IMG/VR virus record: IMGVR_UViG_3300045136_000192 | Location: 1 to 37,911 of that record | Length of the DNA stretch: 37,911 bases | Strand: one strand, 5' to 3' | Origin: a virus | Shown: positions 26,828 to 37,164 of the stretch, one piece after another | How positions within the stretch are numbered: position 1 is the first letter of the stretch | Layout: each line of letters begins with the position of its first letter | Notes under the pieces: generated by a model | What the model saw: the letters and a program-made list of their open reading frames with translations, nothing else | Told to the model about the DNA's origin: nothing | Databases searched by the model: none | Made by a program: the position numbers and the translations under genes

Positions 26828-29800
26828 CTAGCCTCCAGTCAACGCAGCGGCACGACGCCGCAAGAGGTCTTCGAGTTTCGCCTGCAACTCGGGGTGTCGC
26901 TCCATGAGTTGCGCGACTCCCTGTTTCCTGAATCGGTCATAGAGCTGATGGAACACCCGCGCCTTCACGGAGTCTGGTCCCTCCGACGGATCCTGTTGAT
27001 ACTCGCGGCTCTGAACGTATTGTGTCCAGGCCTCGTGCAGCGGTTTCCCGATGAGTTGAATCAACTCATCTCGTAGCTGAGGGCTGAGCTCGATGCCAAC
27101 CGAGTCTCGCTGCGGATCGAGGCTCCACTGCCGGGCAGCGTTCCCATAGATGAACCACCCTGGCATCTTGGCGCTGATCCGATTCTCGATCAGGGCGTTG
27201 GCCGCTGGATCGCGCTTGATCGTCTTCACGGTGAAGGGGTTGAAGAAATCGAGCCCGTAGCCAAGTGGCTCGTGCCGAGGAATCGGCTGCGCGAAGATGT
27301 TGCGGAGCGGTGGAAGCTCGGGGCTGAAGCCGACGATCTTACTCTTCACTTGTTCAATCAGGGTCCGAGCCTCTCGGAGCGCCGGATCATCGGCCCACCG
27401 CGCCGATCGAATGAGACCAGGCACCGGGGTTCCGACAAGCGTGGACAGGTACCGATAGCTGGCGTTCGGGTCCTTCTGCGTTACGGCCTCCAGAAACGAA
27501 GAGGGACCCGACAAATAGCTCTTGGACATCATGTCCTTCGAGACCGCCATTAACAGCGCCATGGCAATCTGATCGTTGGTCGCCTCATCAATGTGCGCCG
27601 AGATGGCGACCCAATCCGCGACAAGGCCCATGAGCATCCCGAACGGATCGGCGCGATTGATGCTGATGGACTTGTTCCCAATGTTCAGGGCATACTCCTG
27701 GTTCCCGTCCGCTAGCCACTCGCGCTTAATGTTCGGGTCACCGGGGCCGGAGCCGGTAATGATCCCGGCCATCGCGGCACTCGCCAGCATCGAGATCGCG
27801 GAGGCCCCCAGCACGAGTTGCCCGAGCGCCGTATCTCGCCGCGCACCTCCGGCGCTGAGGTCCGCAACCCAGCCGGCATGCAACTGTTGTAGCACGGGCA
27901 TCCGCTTCGCCGCAAACTTCAGCAGCTGCGCCGGGACGTTGATGAACGGTGCTACGGCTTTCACCATGACCTTGTATGGCCCCGGCAGATCATTGATGCC
28001 CTCGATCACCTTGCTGAGCAAAGGACCTGGCGATGACGTCCAGGTAAACTCCTCGGCGAACCGTCGCGCGTTGTCATGAATCGCGTGCGGAGCTTCGTTG
28101 AGAATCTCGTGAATCACCTTTGCCCGGCGTACGGGATCGGATTCCGCGAACCCGGCGCGAGCCGCTAAGGCGTAGCGTTGCGCCCAGTAGTCGAGCGTCT
28201 TGATGAATTCGTCTTCTGTCATCAAGGCCCGCATCGCCAATCTCGTCATACGCCCGCCGCCGATTGCGGCCCCCATCAGCGCCCCGGCTACCGTGCCCTC
28301 GGTTCGCTGATCCGAGAATCCGAGTCCGGAGCTCGTGCCGTATCCAGCGAGAGCGCCCTCCGAGGCCCCGATCAGGACATCGGCGAGCCGCCCGGCCCAG
28401 GAGGAGCCAAGGAGCCGACCCAGGTTCTCCGGGGTAATTGCGGCATTCGCCTGTGCCTCGATCTTGCCGCCAGACCCAATGGTCTGTACGCCTTCGAGCA
28501 GCGTCTTCTTCGCGTACCGGAAGGCCAGGGGCAACGCATGCAGCCAGCCTGCGATCATCGCGATTGGCTCCGACCAGTGCACCGTATCCCCGACGAGCGC
28601 GGCTCCGGCCCGCTCGATCGGCGACCAGAGCATCGCACCAAGGGTCGTCAGACTGTTGACGACATGGGTCTGTGGAGCCTGGAGCAGGTGCCCATAGAGC
28701 AGTTCTATGGCGATCTGGTCCCAGCCCGGCTTCGAGAGGTCGTTGGACAGCCGCGCGATTGCGACCGGATCGTCAAACGCCGCAATCGTCCGGATGAGAC
28801 GCTCCGGCGTCAGCCCGGTGCCGGGGTCGGAAAAGAGTTTCTGCCACTGACGGAGATAGAGGTTCCATTCACTCGTCGGGGCGTTCATCGCAGAGAGCGT
28901 TCGCCCGGCCTCTGCCACGACGCCGGCTTGCTTCGGAAGCAGTTCCCGCATCGTGAAGAGGTGCGCGAGGAACGAATCCACGTCACCAGGGCTGAGCGTC
29001 CCCTGCTCGATACGCGACACGAGGTCCCGCGCCCGATCCTGGATGATCGTCCCATGCTCATTGATCACCTTGATCAGGGCCATGGCCTCGGAGTCGTTCA
29101 TCGCGGTCCCTGGCCGCAGGGCTTTGATGTCCTCTAGTGTCATCCGTCCCTGGCGAATCATCTGCTCGGCTTCGAGGAGCGCCTGCGCATGGGGCCGCTC
29201 GCCTCGTCTCGCAGCCGCCAGGAGCTCATCGTAGCGAGCGAAGAGCCGATCCAGTTGCTGCTGGATCTCCGGCGGGTAAGGAGAGGCTTCCGCTGTGGGC
29301 TTCCCGGCACGAACCAGGTTCCGAAGCCTTGGAGCCTCCTCCATCACGAACCCGGCGATCTTCCGGATCAGCGGGGCGCTGAGGCCCACGATGCCTGCCC
29401 CAGCGAATGCGTTCCGGAGCCGTTCCTCCGGGTCCTCTCCGAACTGCGCCCCCAGCACCGCGCCGGCCGCGATCTCGCCGAGCCTCGCCATGGTCGCGAC
29501 GCGGATACGACCCGCCTCATCCATCAAGCGCGGTTCCTTGGGGATCAGGTCCAAAATATCGGGGTTCTCCGCGATCCGCTTCTCCAGCATATCGTAGATC
29601 GGCTCGTTCCCATCCAGCAGAAACCGACGAATCCGATCTCCCATCCAGAGTCGCTGCTGCCCATAGGTCGGGGTCACACCACGCCGCCGCGCAAACTCCT
29701 TGACCCACTCCGATGCTACGGCATATTTTGGATCATTAAGCTTGGAGGCCAGGGCCGTGGCCTCCTCCTTTGTCAGTTTGTTGAAGACAATGGGCACCAT

Positions 29801-32254
29801 GTGCCGATCAATGGGAGTCACCGTCTCAATGCCCATCAACCCATCGAAGAAGTCCGAGACCTTGTTTCCCTGTAGCGGCTCGCCCTTCGCGGCTCGAATG
29901 ATGTTGGGGATGCGAGCCTCCGCGCCATAATCGCCGCGCCGGATCGCTGGATCGGCGGCCAGCGCCGCGCGCCACTCCGACTCCGGCTTCGTCTTGATGA
30001 TGCGATAGGCGGCGATCGCGGCATCGAGATTATCGGTGGCAGCCTTGGCTCCCGGACTCGTTGCCGCGATCAGCCCCGCCATGAGCCGAGCGTCTGGACC
30101 CATCAGTTGCTTCAGCTTTTCCTGCGGCCCATACCAGTAGGGGAGGCCTTTCGCCTCGCGCCACGCATCAAGGGCCTCCTTGAACGCCGACATCTTGTCG
30201 CGCAGCGGCTCCAGGTGATCAGCCGCGATGGCCTGTGACTTCTTAAACAGTTCATCGAGGTGCGGGCGCACAATGTCCCCGAACTCCTTGATCATGGCCT
30301 CGGCAAATTGCTTCTCACTCCGTGCGCCGAAGAAGATTTTCGCTGCGCCGACCGATGCCAGGGCATTGAAGTATTTGGAGCCCCGAGTGATTTTCTGGAC
30401 CGAGGAGAGGGCCTTGAGCAGCGGAAGATTACCCGTCCCGGCAGCCACGATCCCGATGAGCGCAGTTCCGGCGTATGGATCACGAGACTCTGAATCGCTT
30501 GTCGCGGCAATGGCCCCTGCTCCGATTGCCGCACCCAGCAGCCCGAGCCTGGCAGCCGGCTCCCCGGTGAACGGCTCGATGAGCTTCTCGGGGTTCAAGA
30601 CCAGGTAATGCTGGCCCTTACCGCTGGCGTCCGGCGGAAACGCGACGCCGTCGTATCCCTGCTCCCGAAGCCGCTTGTTCAACGCATTCAGGTTCTCGAA
30701 GCCTTCGGCTTCGGCGAGCTTGTAGTACTCCTCGCCAGGCATCATCCGGGCATCAGTCGCTAGCTCATATGGCCTGACGTTTGGAGCCTCGCCTTTACCA
30801 CGAATCGGCGCAAGCTCCGCGTAGCGACTCGCGACACTGGGATCCTCGGCAACGAAGAGCCCGCGCCCTTGCTCGAACGACGCTTTATCAAAACTCTGTC
30901 CCGTGCCGTGGAACACGCGAACGGTCGGTTTCTGCGGCTGGTCAAGAAACTCGCCAAGATCCTTCCCGAGGCGAAGTCGCTCCTCGATGGGCGGCAGCTT
31001 CTCGGGCGGCGGCGGAAAGCCCTCATAGCGCACCGGCTCCGAGGCCTGTTTCTCGGCGTCGTAGATCGCCTTCTGTCGCGTCAATCGCCCGGCGTCATGG
31101 GCCGTGTTCGCATCGGTCGTCAGGATCGAGCCATCGAGATACGTCTGATTGGTCTCCGCGTCGTACCAGCCGCCAACGGCAAGACGCCGATCATCTAGCA
31201 ACTCACGGTTCTTGGCGATAAAGGCTTCGATGTCGGCTTTCGTCGCGCGACCAGGAATAGTCGTCTCGATCTCTGGAACGACGCTCACCGCAAAGCCGCG
31301 CTTCGGCGAGAGCTCCGTGCCGTAGTGGAGGCTGTAGCTGAAGCCGCCGCGCTCCGCGAGTGATTTCTCCAACTGATCCGCGATCCTAGGAATCTGTGTC
31401 TCCAGGTACGCGGCCCGAGCCTCTTTGAGTCCAGTTAAGAGGCGTCGCGTTCCAGACACAGTGTTCGCGAGCGTCAGTGGCGACGAAATGGCGGCTCCCA
31501 TCGTCAATCCGAACCCGAGACCTGTCGCCAGGAGCGGATTGATACCGGCTTGCGTCGCGAGTTCCGCGACCGTGTCCCCGAGGATCGAGGACGGGAACAA
31601 CGACACGCTGGCGAGCGCGGTATCCAGGGTCTTGATGGCGAGCCCTGGATCCGTCGTCCCGGTCAACTGAGCAATGAATCCGCGCCCCTCCGCGGACTCC
31701 AACAGATGCTGGACCGCACGGCGAAGAACGGCGTCCATAGCCTGCTGGATGTCCGGAATCGGCCGGAGCGGCGGGGGCTCGGTGACCGGGGCACGCTCTC
31801 CGGCCCGCTGCTCCTGCAACGGCGTCGGCGGCGATACCGACACCACGTCGGCCTGTGGACTCGTCGCGAGTCCCGAAATCGCGGAGACCAGCCCCTCGGT
31901 CATGGTCGCAGGACCCATCTGCTGGCGTCGAGCCGCGTCATGCTGCTGGATGGAGAGCCGGTTGATGTTCGCAATTTGAGACCCCGTTACGTCCGGTGGC
32001 GTCAGCCGAACGCCCGTTTGCTGAACATCGGTGAGCGCCGTCTGCGCTCCCGTCGGACCGCCTTCGGCCTCTGTCGCAAGTCGCTGCTGCGCCGCCGCCA
32101 TCCTCGCGGCCCCTTCCTCCGAGGTCGGATCAGGACCAAGGGCCACAGGAATCCCAAGCTGCAGCAATGCCCGGTCACCAGCCGCACGCATCTCAGCGGC
32201 TTGCTTCTGGTCCCGGTAGGCAAGATATCCAGCCGTCAAATTATCCATGCTCAT
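26828..32254 (-). CDS. giant ejection (internal virion) protein with ADP-ribosyltransferase-like domain, 1808 aa
   Basis: It sits where T7 encodes gp16 and has repeated Gly/Ala hydrophobic stretches (for example 566-585, 1319-1335, 1480-1503) suited to forming a channel through the host envelope. Residues about 303-400 (GFSYSLHYGTELSPKRGFAV...GGWYDAETNQTYLDGS) match a conserved polyvalent-protein domain. Residues about 445-560 look like an ART-PolyVal domain: VRVFHGTG (His449), LFVAEDPSVASRYAE (Tyr478), GYDGVAFP and YLVLNPEKLI. Another helical polyvalent block spans about 640-890. No lytic transglycosylase motif was seen. ATG 32248 is an alternative start. Confidence 0.8.
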   Translation of the reverse strand: MSMDNLTAGYLAYRDQKQAAEMRAAGDRALLQLGIPVALGPDPTSEEGAARMAAAQQRLATEAEGGPTGAQTALTDVQQTGVRLTPPDVTGSQIANINRLSIQQHDAARRQQMGPATMTEGLVSAISGLATSPQADVVSVSPPTPLQEQRAGERAPVTEPPPLRPIPDIQQAMDAVLRRAVQHLLESAEGRGFIAQLTGTTDPGLAIKTLDTALASVSLFPSSILGDTVAELATQAGINPLLATGLGFGLTMGAAISSPLTLANTVSGTRRLLTGLKEARAAYLETQIPRIADQLEKSLAERGGFSYSLHYGTELSPKRGFAVSVVPEIETTIPGRATKADIEAFIAKNRELLDDRRLAVGGWYDAETNQTYLDGSILTTDANTAHDAGRLTRQKAIYDAEKQASEPVRYEGFPPPPEKLPPIEERLRLGKDLGEFLDQPQKPTVRVFHGTGQSFDKASFEQGRGLFVAEDPSVASRYAELAPIRGKGEAPNVRPYELATDARMMPGEEYYKLAEAEGFENLNALNKRLREQGYDGVAFPPDASGKGQHYLVLNPEKLIEPFTGEPAARLGLLGAAIGAGAIAATSDSESRDPYAGTALIGIVAAGTGNLPLLKALSSVQKITRGSKYFNALASVGAAKIFFGARSEKQFAEAMIKEFGDIVRPHLDELFKKSQAIAADHLEPLRDKMSAFKEALDAWREAKGLPYWYGPQEKLKQLMGPDARLMAGLIAATSPGAKAATDNLDAAIAAYRIIKTKPESEWRAALAADPAIRRGDYGAEARIPNIIRAAKGEPLQGNKVSDFFDGLMGIETVTPIDRHMVPIVFNKLTKEEATALASKLNDPKYAVASEWVKEFARRRGVTPTYGQQRLWMGDRIRRFLLDGNEPIYDMLEKRIAENPDILDLIPKEPRLMDEAGRIRVATMARLGEIAAGAVLGAQFGEDPEERLRNAFAGAGIVGLSAPLIRKIAGFVMEEAPRLRNLVRAGKPTAEASPYPPEIQQQLDRLFARYDELLAAARRGERPHAQALLEAEQMIRQGRMTLEDIKALRPGTAMNDSEAMALIKVINEHGTIIQDRARDLVSRIEQGTLSPGDVDSFLAHLFTMRELLPKQAGVVAEAGRTLSAMNAPTSEWNLYLRQWQKLFSDPGTGLTPERLIRTIAAFDDPVAIARLSNDLSKPGWDQIAIELLYGHLLQAPQTHVVNSLTTLGAMLWSPIERAGAALVGDTVHWSEPIAMIAGWLHALPLAFRYAKKTLLEGVQTIGSGGKIEAQANAAITPENLGRLLGSSWAGRLADVLIGASEGALAGYGTSSGLGFSDQRTEGTVAGALMGAAIGGGRMTRLAMRALMTEDEFIKTLDYWAQRYALAARAGFAESDPVRRAKVIHEILNEAPHAIHDNARRFAEEFTWTSSPGPLLSKVIEGINDLPGPYKVMVKAVAPFINVPAQLLKFAAKRMPVLQQLHAGWVADLSAGGARRDTALGQLVLGASAISMLASAAMAGIITGSGPGDPNIKREWLADGNQEYALNIGNKSISINRADPFGMLMGLVADWVAISAHIDEATNDQIAMALLMAVSKDMMSKSYLSGPSSFLEAVTQKDPNASYRYLSTLVGTPVPGLIRSARWADDPALREARTLIEQVKSKIVGFSPELPPLRNIFAQPIPRHEPLGYGLDFFNPFTVKTIKRDPAANALIENRISAKMPGWFIYGNAARQWSLDPQRDSVGIELSPQLRDELIQLIGKPLHEAWTQYVQSREYQQDPSEGPDSVKARVFHQLYDRFRKQGVAQLMERHPELQAKLEDLLRRRAAALTGG

Positions 32255-32256
32255 CC

Positions 32257-33924
32257 CTAGAACGGAGACGGTGGTTTCGGTTTCTTCGGAGCCTGCGGCG
32301 TCGGAGCCGGCGTCGGACGCCGCGCCTCGTCTGCCGCAATCTGGTCATGGAGCCACATCTGCCGATCAAACTCTTGGCGCGCCGAAGGCGGCCAGCGCCG
32401 AGGATCGGGACCATACTGCGCCTGGAAGGCTTGGAGCGTCTCTTCCCGAGTCGGGTAACGTGGTGCAAATTTCGGGGCGAACGGCTCGACCGTCTTCGCC
32501 ACCGAGAGCCAACGATCCGCGATCTCGCGGGCGAGCGACGGGAGCTGCTCCCGCTTCCCCTGCTTGATCAACCCCACGGCACGGTCATAATACTCGCGGC
32601 TGGCCTCCGAGAAGCGCCGCTGCCGTGCCTCGTCGAGGATACCGACTGGAGGCCGCAACGCATTCTCGATATCCCGATACCCGGCTTTGAAGAAGTCATC
32701 GTCAAGGACCGTTTTCGAGGAGGAGACGTTGAGCAGGTGTTCGGCATCCTTTCGCGTGAGCCGAGTCCCGGCGTGTGGCACCACATCAATTGGCTGGAGC
32801 CTCCCCTGGATCGCCCGCTCCCAGAGTACCGCATACAGCGCCGGATCAGTCTGCCCATCCGCCTGCTTCTTGACCAGGTCCACGAGATGCTCATAGAGCG
32901 AATGACTCTTCGCAAGCTCCCCGTTGTTGCGACGCAGGGTCTCCAGGTCATCCATCGTCGTTTCGTTGCGAAGCGTCTTCGCCACGAACTCCGTGACCTG
33001 TTTCTGCTCCGTCTCCTTGGTCAGCCGCTCATACTCCCGCTGCTGGCGCTCCCGCTCCGCGCGGTCACGCTGCTCCAAGGTATACAGGTGGCCTTGCGCC
33101 TCCTTCAACAACTGGTTCCGGTCCTTTGGATCAATGTAGCGCACGAAGGTCGAGTTCGGATTCTGTTCCTCGCTCTTCAGCGTATCAATCGCCCGCTGCA
33201 CGAGCGCCGGGTTGTCGGAAACCGTCATGCGCTGAATCCTGGCGTAGGCTGCCTCCCGCGTGACGGACTGAAGCCGCTTCATCGCATCGTCATGCGACAG
33301 CAGCCCCGAGTTGACCAACGCGGCCAGGTACTCCTGATAGGGTCCGGCCTTCAGCGTCCGGGTCTCTGGAAGGTCTTCGGTCGCCGGGGTGACCTCGACC
33401 CGAATCAGGTCGTTGAACGCCGTATCGTCGGGCTGGTCCAGGCGCACGGCCTTGTCCTTAATCCGGTTCTCGACACTGTCCAGCGTCGCCTTGGCCTCAT
33501 CAATCTGATACTTGTTGGACAGAGTCCGAGCCTCGCGCTGATACTGAATGAGCTTTGGGACCAGCGTCTTCTTCAGGGTAACCTGCTGCTCGGGCTTGAG
33601 GCCCTGCATCCATTGCGGTTCTTTGGTTTTGACGGCTTGCAGTAGGGCGTCAGGCGCAGTTGCGTGGAGTGCCCGATTCTCCTTGATCTTGGAAAATTCC
33701 TCCTCCAGATCGAGTTCCGCTTGCATCGTGGCATTGGCGAGCGCTGTCGTATCGGCGAGCTGCTGCCGCTTCGCAGCGACCCCCGTTGCGATCTCTGCGA
33801 CCGTCGCGCCCAGCTTCCCGATTCCCAACGCCGTTTTTGCGAGCGAAAGATCAGGCTCCGGGACCGGGATCGAGAGCACCGGAATATCTTGCTGCGAAAC
33901 CGGGTAGCGAGGAAAGATTGGCAT
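32257..33924 (-). CDS. internal virion protein, gp15-like, 555 aa
   Basis: This is an alpha-helical protein with long charged coiled-coil stretches (QRDRAERERQQREYERLTKE near 285-305) and a Pro/Lys-rich C-terminal tail (PTPAPTPQAPKKPKPP). Its position between a gp14-like membrane protein and the giant ejection protein corresponds to T7 gp15, the periplasmic tunnel. It starts with ATGA overlap on the gp14-like stop. Family assignment rests on order and composition. Confidence 0.7.
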   Translation of the reverse strand: MPIFPRYPVSQQDIPVLSIPVPEPDLSLAKTALGIGKLGATVAEIATGVAAKRQQLADTTALANATMQAELDLEEEFSKIKENRALHATAPDALLQAVKTKEPQWMQGLKPEQQVTLKKTLVPKLIQYQREARTLSNKYQIDEAKATLDSVENRIKDKAVRLDQPDDTAFNDLIRVEVTPATEDLPETRTLKAGPYQEYLAALVNSGLLSHDDAMKRLQSVTREAAYARIQRMTVSDNPALVQRAIDTLKSEEQNPNSTFVRYIDPKDRNQLLKEAQGHLYTLEQRDRAERERQQREYERLTKETEQKQVTEFVAKTLRNETTMDDLETLRRNNGELAKSHSLYEHLVDLVKKQADGQTDPALYAVLWERAIQGRLQPIDVVPHAGTRLTRKDAEHLLNVSSSKTVLDDDFFKAGYRDIENALRPPVGILDEARQRRFSEASREYYDRAVGLIKQGKREQLPSLAREIADRWLSVAKTVEPFAPKFAPRYPTREETLQAFQAQYGPDPRRWPPSARQEFDRQMWLHDQIAADEARRPTPAPTPQAPKKPKPPSPF

Positions 33925-34448
33925 CAGAAATCCTCACCCGGCGTACCACGCATCGAGGGAACGTTCAGACTAGAGCTCGATGGTAGCAACGGCGAAAACG
34001 ATCCGTAACTGGCTGCTAACGACGAGAATCCAGCAATGGCGGAATTCAACAGCGCCCCGCTGCTGGCCCGACGCGCCTCCAGCCCGAAAATCTTAGAGCG
34101 GTACGACTCGCGCTGAGAACTCAGGACATGGGGATAGGCCGCGAGATTGGCTTCGTATTCGGCCAACGAGGCGGCCTCCATCTGGCCCTCTAGCAGCGAG
34201 CCCTCGCCAATCTGGACCCCGGCGGCACCAGCCCGAGAGAGCTGCGACCGCAGGAAGCGTTCGGCCTCCGCTTTCTTCTGCCGACGCCGAGCCTCGGCGG
34301 CTGCGGCCTCGGCATCAGCCTGCATCTGCGCAGCTCGCTGCGCGGCCTTGGCTTGCTGCGCCTGGGCCTGCTGTGCGGCGTAGGTGCCGTAGGCCGTCGC
34401 AGCAGCAGAGACCACAGCGGCCACAATAGCGAGAACCGAGAGCGCCAT
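33924..34448 (-). CDS. internal virion protein, gp14-like, 174 aa
   Basis: A hydrophobic N-terminal helix (LSVLAIVAAVVSAAATAYGT) is followed by a long Ala/Gln/Glu coiled coil (QQAQAQQAKAAQRAAQMQAD) and GAAGVQIGEGSLLEGQMEAA, a motif recurrent in gp14-like proteins of podoviruses. It is expected to enter the outer membrane first on ejection. It is flanked by a GNAT gene and the gp15-like gene. Confidence 0.8.
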   Translation of the reverse strand: MALSVLAIVAAVVSAAATAYGTYAAQQAQAQQAKAAQRAAQMQADAEAAAAEARRRQKKAEAERFLRSQLSRAGAAGVQIGEGSLLEGQMEAASLAEYEANLAAYPHVLSSQRESYRSKIFGLEARRASSGALLNSAIAGFSSLAASYGSFSPLLPSSSSLNVPSMRGTPGEDF

Positions 34449-34457
34449 AGTTGACTC

Positions 34458-34904
34458 CTACAGATAGATCATGTGGATGATGCCATCACGCGGCGGCGTA
34501 TCGTAGCGATAGTAGCCCGGTACCTGGTGAAGGGGGACCGCGCCACAGGCCTTGAAGATGGCCAGCATCGCCGCGTTGTCGGGTGCCGTCACACCAGCGA
34601 AGGCCACCGCCCCGAGGTCGCGGGCGATCTCCAGACGCTTCTGCTGAAGTCGCATCCCGAGTCCCTGACCCCGAGCCTCGGGCGAGACATAGAGGTCTTG
34701 GCCATACATCACCAGGTAGCCGGTGTCCGTCATGTTCATGGAGAACTGGGTATATCCGACCGGCTGATCACCCCGCCACGCAAGAAGTGTAGGATACGCG
34801 ATGAACCACGAGGCGACGGGCTCCGGCCATCCTGGATGCGCGGCCCGGAAGAGGTCCCGCGCCACAGGTTCGTGCTCCGCCCCCATCAGACGAATTTCGG
34901 TCAT
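34458..34904 (-). CDS. GNAT N-acetyltransferase in the tail module, 148 aa
   Basis: LYVSPEARGQGLGMRLQQKR (71-90) carries the acetyl-CoA loop RGQGLG; DNAAMLAIFKACGAVPLHQV is motif B. It is a complete GNAT domain. It lies between tail tubular B and the ejection proteins with an ATGA overlap to the former. T7-like phages of other groups also carry a GNAT near this spot; targets are unknown. It could be packaged or act late in infection. Confidence 0.85.
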   Translation of the reverse strand: MTEIRLMGAEHEPVARDLFRAAHPGWPEPVASWFIAYPTLLAWRGDQPVGYTQFSMNMTDTGYLVMYGQDLYVSPEARGQGLGMRLQQKRLEIARDLGAVAFAGVTAPDNAAMLAIFKACGAVPLHQVPGYYRYDTPPRDGIIHMIYL

Positions 34905-37162
34905 GTCTGCTCTCCGGCCCCGATCCCAAGCTCCCCGAAGATCGCGACTACGGTCTGCGGCAGCGGTTGCCGTTGCTCCACCGTAATCGTCGCGCCTCGG
35001 TCCGTTGTCACGAGGTCTACCTGGATATCGCCGGTGAAGAGCGCCGGAGCCTGGTCCATGGGCATGTTCGGGTCACGGAACGGAATCTCTTGCCCATTGA
35101 TCCAGGCACCCAGTGTCTTGTCCACCCGGACCCAGACTTTGCCCCAGCTTTTGGGAAGCCCCTGACTCGTTCCCTGCGTCGGGACTTCAGGCCGCATCGT
35201 CTCCATCACGGAGCGGAACGGAAGCCCCACCTCGATCATTGAAGCCGGGAGGCCCTGAAGCGTTACCTGACCCCCCGTCACCGTGGCGCGGGGATAGACC
35301 GCCCCGTCGCCAAGGATATCCACCACCTCGCCCTCCAGGTGCCCGAGTCCCGTGACCGTCGTCGTCGGGCTTCCGGAGTACGTGAGTCCGCAATCCACGC
35401 CAAGATGGCCGTAGTAGCCGCCGACCGAATCCAGGTACTCGATATAGCGCTTCCAAATACCATTGATACGCCGGCGTACCACGACCCACGTAACGTCTCG
35501 ATTCCCGTTCCAATGTGGAATCGTCACAACCGACTCGAAGAATCCCGTCGTTGGTGTCTGATCTGGTCCTTCAGTACCCGTCAGATGGCGGCTCCAGCCA
35601 ACGACATCGTGCTCCCGCTGATACGTCAGCGCCAGCATCACCCCATCGCCGCGTACACACCAGACCGTCGAGTTTGGGTGACGCTGATAGGCCATGTCCA
35701 CGATCCCGGCGGGAATCGTGAGATGCTTCGCGAGGAGCAAGAGATCGTTCGCGATGTAGGCATCTCGCTCCAAACTGAACACCATCTCCCGCAACTCGGT
35801 CCCGGTCCGCGTCACGAAGAGCGCGGCATTCCCGATTCGAATTGGGGCCACAAGATCGGTGCTTCCCCAGAACGTAGACGATTTGACATCAACGTTGTTG
35901 GGGCCGATCGCGACCTGGGTCCCACGGTCGCCGCCGGAGACAGAGAACTCGGAGCTTGCCGTTCCCATCAACAAGACCCGAGCCGGGACGATCCAGTTGA
36001 TGGTGTTGACATCATTGGCCGCGATCGCGAACTCAAAGGCGTCGTCGTCATCGGACCCCAAGCCGAAGACCTCGTACTCTCCAGAGTTCGAGCCCCAAAA
36101 GGTCTGCGGCTGCGCTTTCGAGCCACCAAGAATCAGACGCTGCTCGAAGAAGGCCACGGCACGCGGATAGCCCCGAGCGTCCGAGAACGCGGGGTCCTCG
36201 ATGGACCAGGAGCCGCCCGGCGCAGCATTCAAATTCGCTAACTCGGTCAGGACCTCGGCCTCGACAACCGACGCCGAGGAGTACTTCGTAATCCGGAGCA
36301 CGCCCTTGTTGACGCGGACGTAACGCCCGACGTCACTCTGCCGCCACCCGGAGGCCGGCGACGAAAGAGTGAGCGTCGCAATCGCGTGTCGCGGGCCGCC
36401 CGTCGTACTGATTCCGCTCGGTGTCAGCGTTGCGTTCGGCGAGCCCTCCAGGACCCAGCTTCCACCAGCAAGCGTCGTCGAACTGAAGGCATCGAGAACA
36501 TCAATAGTCGCGCTCGTCGCAGTTGCCACAGAACGAATGGTCCCGCGACCCTGACCCGACCGCAGCATGCGTCCGACATCGGAGGCATCAAACAAATTGG
36601 CGCTCGCGGTCACCGAGACACCAAGTCCCGTGGTCGCGCCGAGTGTCAGCGTGATGTTCGCGGCACTCAGCCCGCCCTCATAGGTTGGGGGCGGCAGCAA
36701 ATTCACAGGCGTAAGCGTCCAGCTCGTATGGCTCTGGCGCACAAGTTTATGCAGCGGGTAATTGGGATGCGCCAGATACAGCGTATCCGCGGACTGCACA
36801 TACTTGAGACGCGGGAGATCGGTCTCGGTGTACGGCGTTACGATCTCGACTGGCGTCCCAGGCGGCGACTCGATGCGCCCACCGTTCATATAGAACCGGA
36901 AATACTGGTGCCCGGCCTCGATCACATACGCCTGATCTGTCGAGAACTCAAACCGAAGTAACCGGACCTTCTTCGTCGAATCCTTGACCTCGGCCACGAA
37001 CCGCGTCCCCGAACGCCGGTAGACTGGCCCCTGAGGCCGAATCAGCATATTCAGGAGCGTGGTGCAAGCCGACGCATACTTGGCAAACTCGACTCGTCCA
37101 AATAGCCACGGCGAGAACTCGCCGCTCGTGAACGAAGCAAAGATCGGTCGGACTCGGGGCAT
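34901..37162 (-). CDS. tail tubular protein B (gp12-like nozzle), 753 aa
   Basis: The N-terminus RPIFASFTSGEFSPWLFGRV, then NMLIRPQGPVYRRSGTRFV, is diagnostic of T7 gp12-like tail nozzle proteins. LRFEFSTDQAYVIEAGHQYF and the RAVAFFEQRLILGGSKAQPQTFWGS blocks follow. The protein is beta-rich throughout, as expected for the propeller-like nozzle that closes the tail. Length agrees with the family. It starts 3 nt after the gp11-like stop. Confidence 0.92.
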   Translation of the reverse strand: MPRVRPIFASFTSGEFSPWLFGRVEFAKYASACTTLLNMLIRPQGPVYRRSGTRFVAEVKDSTKKVRLLRFEFSTDQAYVIEAGHQYFRFYMNGGRIESPPGTPVEIVTPYTETDLPRLKYVQSADTLYLAHPNYPLHKLVRQSHTSWTLTPVNLLPPPTYEGGLSAANITLTLGATTGLGVSVTASANLFDASDVGRMLRSGQGRGTIRSVATATSATIDVLDAFSSTTLAGGSWVLEGSPNATLTPSGISTTGGPRHAIATLTLSSPASGWRQSDVGRYVRVNKGVLRITKYSSASVVEAEVLTELANLNAAPGGSWSIEDPAFSDARGYPRAVAFFEQRLILGGSKAQPQTFWGSNSGEYEVFGLGSDDDDAFEFAIAANDVNTINWIVPARVLLMGTASSEFSVSGGDRGTQVAIGPNNVDVKSSTFWGSTDLVAPIRIGNAALFVTRTGTELREMVFSLERDAYIANDLLLLAKHLTIPAGIVDMAYQRHPNSTVWCVRGDGVMLALTYQREHDVVGWSRHLTGTEGPDQTPTTGFFESVVTIPHWNGNRDVTWVVVRRRINGIWKRYIEYLDSVGGYYGHLGVDCGLTYSGSPTTTVTGLGHLEGEVVDILGDGAVYPRATVTGGQVTLQGLPASMIEVGLPFRSVMETMRPEVPTQGTSQGLPKSWGKVWVRVDKTLGAWINGQEIPFRDPNMPMDQAPALFTGDIQVDLVTTDRGATITVEQRQPLPQTVVAIFGELGIGAGEQT

Positions 37163-37164
37163 CG

